A DNA stretch of 64,000 nt from Campylorhamphus procurvoides. Taxonomy: Eukaryota > Chordata > Aves > Passeriformes > Dendrocolaptidae. Made by a program: the position numbers and the translations under genes. The stretch lies in the NCBI GenBank assembly GCA_013396655.1, contig WBMV01001117.1, positions 1,270,323 through 1,334,322 of the forward strand, in the 5' to 3' direction. Every line of letters starts with the position of its first letter. The stretch's first letter is position 1. Shown one piece after another: positions 62,201-64,000 of the stretch. The notes below the pieces were generated by a model. That model ran no database searches and was not told the origin of the DNA. It saw only the letters and a list, made by a program, of their open reading frames with translations.

Positions 62201-63217
62201 TTTATTTAAACTTCCTGAAGAAATTAAATTCAAACCATTACTTGCAACTATGTATTCTGAAAAACACAGTATATAAACACTACAACTTAGAGCATTAGAT
62301 TTAATTTTTTCCTCAAAACTATGTCAAAACATTGCTGAATGTTTCTGAAATTAATCAGAATTTGGTTACCAAAGATCTTAAACTCAAAACATAGTACATC
62401 ACTGTATAATCATATGTAAACTTAACTCAGTAATTTCTGAAGTATCTCTAATGTCCTTGTATTCTAAAAATACTACTAGACACGCTTAAAAAAGCTGAAC
62501 ATGTATAAATCCCAGCCACTATTATCACAAACTAGAGGTCATGACAAACTTGGAGGCAGATATCTTGGACTGATCTGTTGTGAGTCAAGATCACCTTAAG
62601 AGAATCTAGAACTCATATTGTTCTGCTGTATTTGTTCCTGATGTAGAATTTTAACAAGTATCCTTTAGTCTCTAAAACTATACAGTAAACAGAAAGCATA
62701 ATTTTTTAATGGAAGGTACATAACAATGTGCCTGTTAGCCCTTTGGGCATTTGAAAGCTGAAACACTAATTCCTTCACATTTCATTATTAAAGGCAGCTT
62801 ATGAGTAAAAGGTAGCATAATTTGGCTATTCTAAACTACAGCAAAACAGCTTAATTCATATAAACAGTATTTGGCTCTGGTCTACAGCAAAGAATATAGT
62901 TCCCATATGACAAGGCTGTCTTGAATGATCACTTACCTTCCAGGGCATGAAGTGTATTTCAAGAACACAGGGTAGAAATCAAACAAATATATAAAAGAAG
63001 CAGAGATACATGTAAAATCCAGTTACCACTAGTAACTATAATATTGTAGCTGCTGCTGTTGCTTCATTTGTCTCATTTCCCCAAGAACCACTGATTCCAG
63101 ATCCTGAACTGTGTCTTACCTCTTCATCTCAAACTCATCAAATGACTCAATCAGAGATACTGCTACTTCATATATTTTCTTTTTTATCACTGGTTCCTCA
63201 CTGCTTTGAGAATTAAG
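29135..63217 (-). CDS. TDRD9: TDRD9, Tudor-domain DEAH-type RNA helicase (29 3' exons; 5' part outside window)
   Basis: TDRD9 is a germ-line ATP-dependent RNA helicase of the DExH family with a Tudor domain; it works with MIWI2-type Piwi proteins in the piRNA pathway that silences transposons (known of the family). I reconstructed 29 exons by splice sites and by recalled similarity to human TDRD9. All have GT donors and AG acceptors, all phases join, and together they encode 1,031 residues to a TAA stop at 29135-29137. Visible in order: motif IV region (SVLVFLPG, residues 44-51), motif V ([15 protein letters not shown], about 102-116), motif VI (QRKGRAGR, about 149-156), ratchet/HA2 region (186-360), OB-fold-like region (360-470), Tudor domain (about 563-700, with VDYGN) and a conserved C-terminal tail. 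Walker A and the DEAH box are upstream of the window. Human TDRD9 is about 1,380 residues, so about three quarters is here. No frameshift or internal stop is seen. Confidence 0.97.
30139..30211 (-). CDS. TDRD9: TDRD9 penultimate coding exon
   Basis: A 73-bp exon encoding [10 protein letters not shown] and GEPYEWNQ (human has FCQSKPRE and EKPYEWNQ). The PYEWNQ core fixes the identity, while the rest is diverged. It is separated from the previous exon by a 2.4-kb intron containing a 24-base A tract. The splice sites are TTTCAG and GTAAGG. Confidence 0.91.
30212..32632 (-). other. TDRD9 intron before the penultimate exon
   Basis: A 2.4-kb intron. It contains a pure A tract at 31046-31069 and AT-rich low-complexity DNA near 31560-31615. 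A more GC-rich block at 31070-31385 follows the A tract; I cannot assign it. Confidence 0.7.
31046..31069. repeat. Poly(A) tract of 24
   Basis: Twenty-four consecutive A inside a TDRD9 intron. On the gene strand it is poly(T). It may be a simple repeat or the tail of an unrecognised retroposed copy. Confidence 0.8.
32633..32742 (-). CDS. TDRD9: TDRD9 exon: [11 protein letters not shown] segment
   Basis: A 110-bp exon encoding [12 protein letters not shown] followed by a glutamine-rich helix, ending LL and two bases of the next codon. The donor is GTAATA, the weakest consensus in the gene, but the phase joins the next exon to give a Cys codon. The acceptor is TACAG. Confidence 0.9.
33871..34009 (-). 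CDS. TDRD9: TDRD9 exon: GVLCGLGW segment
   Basis: A 139-bp exon encoding [24 protein letters not shown] and VEDITE. It is conserved with human ([24 protein letters not shown]). The splice sites are CATAG and GTAAAA. Confidence 0.95.
34669..34765 (-). CDS. TDRD9: TDRD9 exon: LMPPIPGL segment
   Basis: A 97-bp exon with [19 protein letters not shown] and FAPAIELR, almost identical to human TDRD9. The splice sites are GCCAG and GTATTC; the donor is weak at positions +4 to +6. Confidence 0.95.
34931..35040 (-). CDS. TDRD9: TDRD9 exon: C-terminal conserved region
   Basis: A 110-bp exon encoding [13 protein letters not shown] and [13 protein letters not shown] (human has KESINSVIISDAP and LVAASLSINATG). 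The splice sites are CCCCAG and GTAAGG. Confidence 0.94.
35423..35493 (-). CDS. TDRD9: TDRD9 exon: [10 protein letters not shown] segment
   Basis: A 71-bp exon encoding [18 protein letters not shown], aligned with human GPFNPYELKCHSLTRIS. It opens the C-terminal conserved domain, which has no defined function. The splice sites are GAAG and GTATGA. Confidence 0.94.
36567..36716 (-). CDS. TDRD9: TDRD9 exon: lysine-rich linker
   Basis: A 50-codon exon with a charged stretch (VKKEEKKP) and [13 protein letters not shown]. The second part aligns with human DDEKYLIRILLESF. It is poorly conserved and probably a flexible linker. The splice sites are GTAG and GTAACT. Confidence 0.92.
37149..37409 (-). 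CDS. TDRD9: TDRD9 exon: extended Tudor (SN-like) part
   Basis: The longest visible exon, 87 codons, with [24 protein letters not shown] and [14 protein letters not shown], the staphylococcal-nuclease-like extension that follows the Tudor barrel. The part near 37230-37390 is richer in GC than the flanking introns. The splice sites are CTCTAG and GTATGT. Confidence 0.96.
38311..38400 (-). CDS. TDRD9: TDRD9 exon: Tudor domain core
   Basis: A 30-codon exon encoding [19 protein letters not shown] is the hallmark Tudor motif; its Asp, Tyr and Asn contribute to the methyl-arginine pocket. It ends LPFQ, also conserved in human. The splice sites are CCCAG and GTAGGG. Confidence 0.96.
40089..40301 (-). 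CDS. TDRD9: TDRD9 exon: Tudor domain, first half
   Basis: A 71-codon exon with [17 protein letters not shown] and [15 protein letters not shown], the N-terminal strands of the extended Tudor domain that binds symmetric dimethyl-arginine on Piwi proteins. The aromatic pair YY lies where cage residues sit in this family. The splice sites are TTTCAG and GTAATA. Confidence 0.96.
41587..41698 (-). CDS. TDRD9: TDRD9 exon: linker to Tudor domain
   Basis: A 112-bp exon encoding [10 protein letters not shown] and a serine-rich linker ending KITE, aligned with human VDFQKQTVDPMQV. It is less conserved than the helicase exons. The splice sites are TTTTAG and GTAGGA. Confidence 0.92.
42955..43128 (-). 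CDS. TDRD9: TDRD9 exon: VFVEFSRNP segment
   Basis: A 174-bp exon containing VFVEFSRNP and [13 protein letters not shown], finishing the helicase-associated part and beginning the linker to the Tudor domain. Its acceptor follows a (CA)n/C-rich tract at 43131-43150 rather than a normal pyrimidine tract. The donor is GTAATT. Confidence 0.94.
43131..43150. repeat. Short (CA)n plus C run at a TDRD9 acceptor
   Basis: On the plus strand CACACACACACACCCCCC abuts the acceptor of the exon at 42955-43128. On the gene strand this is GGGGGG followed by (TG)n, replacing the usual pyrimidine tract. GT repeats beside splice sites can influence splicing in other genes. Confidence 0.6.
43683..43783 (-). CDS. 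TDRD9: TDRD9 exon: RRM-like/OB region
   Basis: A 101-bp exon encoding [20 protein letters not shown] and GQVKSIAY. This is the segment after the OB-fold start that looks like an RNP fold (human has [28 protein letters not shown]). The splice sites are AACAG and GTAAGT. Confidence 0.95.
45798..45905 (-). CDS. TDRD9: TDRD9 exon: OB-fold strand
   Basis: A 36-codon exon with [12 protein letters not shown] and [12 protein letters not shown]. The AGAFYPN segment is the start of the OB-fold (DUF1605-like) of DEAH helicases. The splice sites are TTTCAG and GTATGT. Confidence 0.95.
46682..46798 (-). CDS. TDRD9: TDRD9 exon: entry to OB-fold region
   Basis: A 39-codon exon with [16 protein letters not shown] and [14 protein letters not shown], closely matching human TDRD9. 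It bridges the ratchet helices and the OB-fold. The splice sites are TTTCAG and GTAATG. Confidence 0.95.
48301..48354 (-). CDS. TDRD9: TDRD9 exon of 54 bp
   Basis: An 18-codon exon encoding [18 protein letters not shown]. It aligns with human DELNWGRLNYIQIKRIRE, leading into the OB-fold region. The splice sites are TTTCAG and GTAAGA. Confidence 0.93.
48655..49310 (-). mobile_element. CR1 LINE 3' fragment in a TDRD9 intron
   Basis: The plus strand shows the CR1 3' end reversed (GACCTCCAAGATCATCGAGT), then about 650 bp of CR1 3' region. On the minus strand the frame at 48710-49099 contains [24 protein letters not shown] CR1 residues. It has the same orientation as TDRD9 and is inactive. Confidence 0.88.
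49828..49872 (-). CDS. TDRD9: TDRD9 microexon of 45 bp
   Basis: A 15-codon exon encoding [15 protein letters not shown], aligned with human TWKACRQTGELRYPK. The acceptor is TTTTAG and the donor GTTAGT, a weaker donor. Being a multiple of three, it could be skipped without changing frame. Confidence 0.92.
51077..51135 (-). mobile_element. Short CR1 3'-end remnant in a TDRD9 intron
   Basis: The plus strand has ACAGAATCACAGAATCAAGT followed by GGTTGGAAAAGACCTCTGAG, the reverse complement of the last 60 bases of CR1. It is heavily 5' truncated. Confidence 0.8.
51681..51744 (-). CDS. TDRD9: TDRD9 exon: HA2 helix, DCIA segment
   Basis: A 64-bp exon encoding [14 protein letters not shown] (human has SKSDCIALVEAFK). 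It starts with a run of eight A, a place where sequencing indels would break the frame; as written the frame is intact. The splice sites are TGCCAG and GTAAGT. Confidence 0.94.
52227..52290 (-). CDS. TDRD9: TDRD9 exon: HA2 helix
   Basis: A 64-bp exon encoding [10 protein letters not shown] followed by a divergent stretch; human has AAALSLKNFF at the same place. It lies only 83 bp downstream of the previous exon in the transcript, a very short intron. The splice sites are TTGTAG and GTAGTA. Confidence 0.93.
52374..52533 (-). CDS. TDRD9: TDRD9 exon: HA2/ratchet core
   Basis: A 160-bp exon containing [17 protein letters not shown] and [18 protein letters not shown]. This is the HA2 signature region (LTxLGxxLaxLP...GkliilG) of DEAH helicases. 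The acceptor is CTGTAG and the donor GTAACT. Confidence 0.96.
53087..53218 (-). CDS. TDRD9: TDRD9 exon: winged-helix/ratchet start
   Basis: A 132-bp exon of exactly 44 codons. It starts RCPLG and includes [15 protein letters not shown] and DDIERTI, matching the winged-helix part that follows RecA2 in DEAH helicases. The splice sites are TTCAG and GTAGGC. Confidence 0.96.
53585..53682 (-). CDS. TDRD9: TDRD9 exon: helicase motif VI (arginine finger)
   Basis: A 98-bp exon encoding [15 protein letters not shown]. With the preceding exon it completes QRKGRAGR, motif VI, which supplies the arginine finger for ATP hydrolysis. The end of the exon is more divergent from human. The 2.7-kb intron before it contains the antisense LTR with assembly duplications. 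Confidence 0.95.
54337..55800 (+). mobile_element. Avian endogenous-retrovirus LTR, antisense in TDRD9 intron
   Basis: It starts TGTACTGGGTTTCACAGGG, has TATTTAAG-like and CTGCTGCACAATAGCAACTG segments, repeated GCAGCCCATGG units, an AATAAA at 55626-55631, and the tail CTGAGTGTGTTTTGCCTGTG. These are the hallmarks of a long avian ERV LTR that I recognise by its text but cannot name with certainty. Two single-N joins duplicate internal parts; without them it is about 936 bp. The 3' end is eroded. AAGTCA before and AAGTCC after may be a target duplication. No gag, pol or env is present. Confidence 0.78.
54514..55443. other. Assembly-induced duplications joined by single Ns
   Basis: Bases 54514-54782 are repeated exactly at 54784-55052 across an N at 54783. 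Bases 54929-55185 are repeated exactly at 55187-55443 across an N at 55186. In both cases the copy before the N ends where the overlap ends, as expected from abutted overlapping contigs that were not merged. Confidence 0.88.
56408..56512 (-). CDS. TDRD9: TDRD9 exon: between motifs V and VI
   Basis: A 105-bp exon encoding the strand and loop between motifs V and VI, with [15 protein letters not shown], and ending NQRKG, the first half of motif VI. It is nearly identical to the human segment. The splice sites are TTGCAG and GTAAGA. Confidence 0.96.
57113..57170 (-). CDS. TDRD9: TDRD9 exon: helicase motif V
   Basis: A 58-bp exon encoding [19 protein letters not shown], which is motif V (TNIAExSxT) of DEAH-box RNA helicases; it couples RNA binding to ATP hydrolysis. 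The splice sites are CTCAG and GTAAGT. It ends one base into the next codon, a Val completed by the following exon. Confidence 0.96.
57886..57970 (-). CDS. TDRD9: TDRD9 exon: RecA2, VYPLHS segment
   Basis: An 85-bp exon with VYPLHS, EEQ and VPGYRK, the motif IVa region of DEAH helicases in RecA2. The acceptor is CTTTAG; the donor GTAAAT is slightly weak but in phase. Confidence 0.95.
58120..58171 (-). CDS. TDRD9: TDRD9 exon: RecA2 helix after motif IV
   Basis: A 52-bp exon encoding [16 protein letters not shown], the helix that follows the FLPG strand (human has GLGEINYMHELL here). It is preceded by a pyrimidine-rich tract ending CTCTAG and followed by GTAAGT. It is separated from the next exon upstream by a 3.9-kb intron that holds a large palindrome. 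Confidence 0.94.
58172..62037 (-). other. TDRD9 intron of 3.9 kb
   Basis: This is the longest TDRD9 intron in the window. Apart from the palindrome at 60136-60530 I see no exon, RNA gene or recognised repeat. Confidence 0.7.
60136..60530. repeat. Imperfect palindrome of about 390 bp (foldback / MITE-like)
   Basis: The left half reads ACATTAAAAATAACACTCCC from 60201 and the right half, reversed and complemented, reads ACATTAAAAATAACATTCCC. Pairing continues through CATTGACTTCTCAAGT, CAGCAGCCAGAAAAAGCAG and GGAAGTGATTT to CTTTGTGGAA near the centre (about 60335). Outside this core, pairing continues more weakly to about 60140 and 60525. The loop is short. It could be a non-autonomous foldback transposon or an inverted duplication. 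No clear target-site duplication or known terminal motif is seen. Confidence 0.8.
62038..62096 (-). CDS. TDRD9: TDRD9 exon: helicase motif IV
   Basis: A 59-bp exon encoding residues 33-52 and carrying the RecA2-domain strand [10 protein letters not shown] typical of DEAH helicases. The acceptor is TTAG and the donor CAGGTGAGT. The segment before the motif is shorter than in human TDRD9. Confidence 0.94.
63120..63217 (-). CDS. TDRD9: TDRD9 exon: linker before helicase motif IV
   Basis: This is the most 5' TDRD9 exon in the window, starting in phase 0 and encoding residues 1-32 of the visible part. It contains [18 protein letters not shown], matching the human segment between the two RecA-like domains. 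The acceptor is ACAG and the donor GGTAAGAC; it ends two bases into an Arg codon. Earlier exons, with the Walker A and DEAH motifs, are not found between here and 64000. Confidence 0.95.
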
Positions 63218-64000
63218 CTGTTTGGACAAGAAAGTGTTGAGGTTAACACAGTATAGCAGGCCAAAAGACTGTAGCTCATGTATTTCAATTTGTCAAGGGC
63301 TTTTGAATTAAAACTGATCCAGCACAGAAGACTGCACAAAGAAGTAACTTCATCTGATGCACTCATTATCTTCTAAACAGACATTTTTCTTCAGGCATCC
63401 AACCATTCTAGTCCTCAAGAAACACTTCTGGTATTTACCTACGAAAGGTAAGCACTAGGTCACACTCCATTCATTTGCAAGACATTCTCCTTATCAAGGA
63501 GTGTTAAACACATGAGACTGATCACAACCCACAGGAACAGAATGACATGGAGAGGAATTTGTGTAAGGAAGGTACAGAGCTTCCCACATCATCTACAATG
63601 CAGGTCTCTACCTGACTGCACGTAAATCACATACCTTACTCATTTAAATTGGTTTTGCATTTAATGGATCTCATGTTTTAGGTCATACCCTGTGAAAAGA
63701 TTACTGTTCTGTCATACACCACAGAACCATGGGGATTCTGTCTGCTTTCTAGCACTCTGTGACATACTCAAGGCTGTAACATTTAAGAACACAATCAAGT
63801 CTTCCGACCAAAGACTGTAACTTAATCACTTTCCAGTTTTAAAATAAAAAGTTTAATGAACTAGACATGCTTTGGAAAAGGTCTATAGTATTACACACTT
63901 TTCTGCTGTATGGAAAGTGGTTTCTGATAATTGCTCACATTTCATTCTCAGGGTTTCTCCTCATTCTACTGCAAACTCTTTACTGGACCAAGAGTTTCAG
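63218..64000 (-). other. TDRD9 intron, 5' part cut by the window
   Basis: This is intronic sequence upstream of the first visible TDRD9 exon. I looked for the preceding segment (end of RecA1, motif III) and did not find it, so it lies beyond the window. Confidence 0.7.

Noticed and set aside
1..64000. CRISPR array, operon, prophage or toxin-antitoxin system
   Set aside because: The sequence is vertebrate nuclear DNA. No direct-repeat arrays with spacers or clustered intronless genes occur.
1..64000. tRNA, rRNA or snRNA genes
   Set aside because: I looked by eye for A/B boxes, cloverleaf ends and conserved rRNA segments and found none that I could support. A covariance-model scan could still find small RNAs.

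Overview
The window is nuclear DNA of a bird. It carries many CR1 LINE fragments (ORF2 endonuclease and reverse-transcriptase regions and typical CR1 3' ends), two LTRs of avian endogenous-retrovirus type, and long introns with GT/AG junctions. The coding exons match two vertebrate genes, TDRD9 and ASPG, which are also neighbours in human (chromosome 14q32.33). There are no bacterial genes, operons or CRISPR arrays. The species cannot be fixed from the sequence; the repeats are those of a neognath bird.

Layout, by coordinate. Positions 1-7703 hold the 5' end of ASPG on the minus strand. Exon 2 is at 2586-2715. The visible part of exon 1 is at 7289-7403, and its start is hidden in a 299-base run of N (7404-7702). 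A GC-rich island and a CACAGGG-type minisatellite sit at this promoter. A CR1 copy fills about 1-970 in intron 2. Positions 7703-28440 lie between the genes. They hold CR1 pieces in both orientations, an inverted duplication (about 13480-14350 and 15910-17150) with a solo LTR inside its right arm, a second inverted repeat pair 8.5 kb apart, and a possible 64-residue single-pass membrane micropeptide just outside the ASPG island.

Positions 28440-63217 hold the 3' two-thirds of TDRD9 on the minus strand. I could place 29 consecutive coding exons, 3,096 coding bases including the stop, giving 1,031 residues with every junction in phase. They run from just before helicase motif IV, through motifs V and VI, the ratchet region, OB-fold and Tudor domain, to the natural C-terminus. 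The ATP-binding and DEAH motifs lie beyond position 64000. Its introns carry CR1 fragments, an antisense LTR whose sequence contains two assembly duplications joined by single Ns, and a strong imperfect palindrome of about 390 bp at 60136-60530.

The two genes are in tandem (TDRD9 upstream, ASPG downstream, both minus) but have unrelated roles: TDRD9 acts in piRNA transposon silencing in the germ line, ASPG in asparagine hydrolysis and lysophospholipid metabolism. I see no new multi-gene system. The observations most worth checking are the intronic palindrome, the assembly duplication, the micropeptide and the nested inverted duplication.
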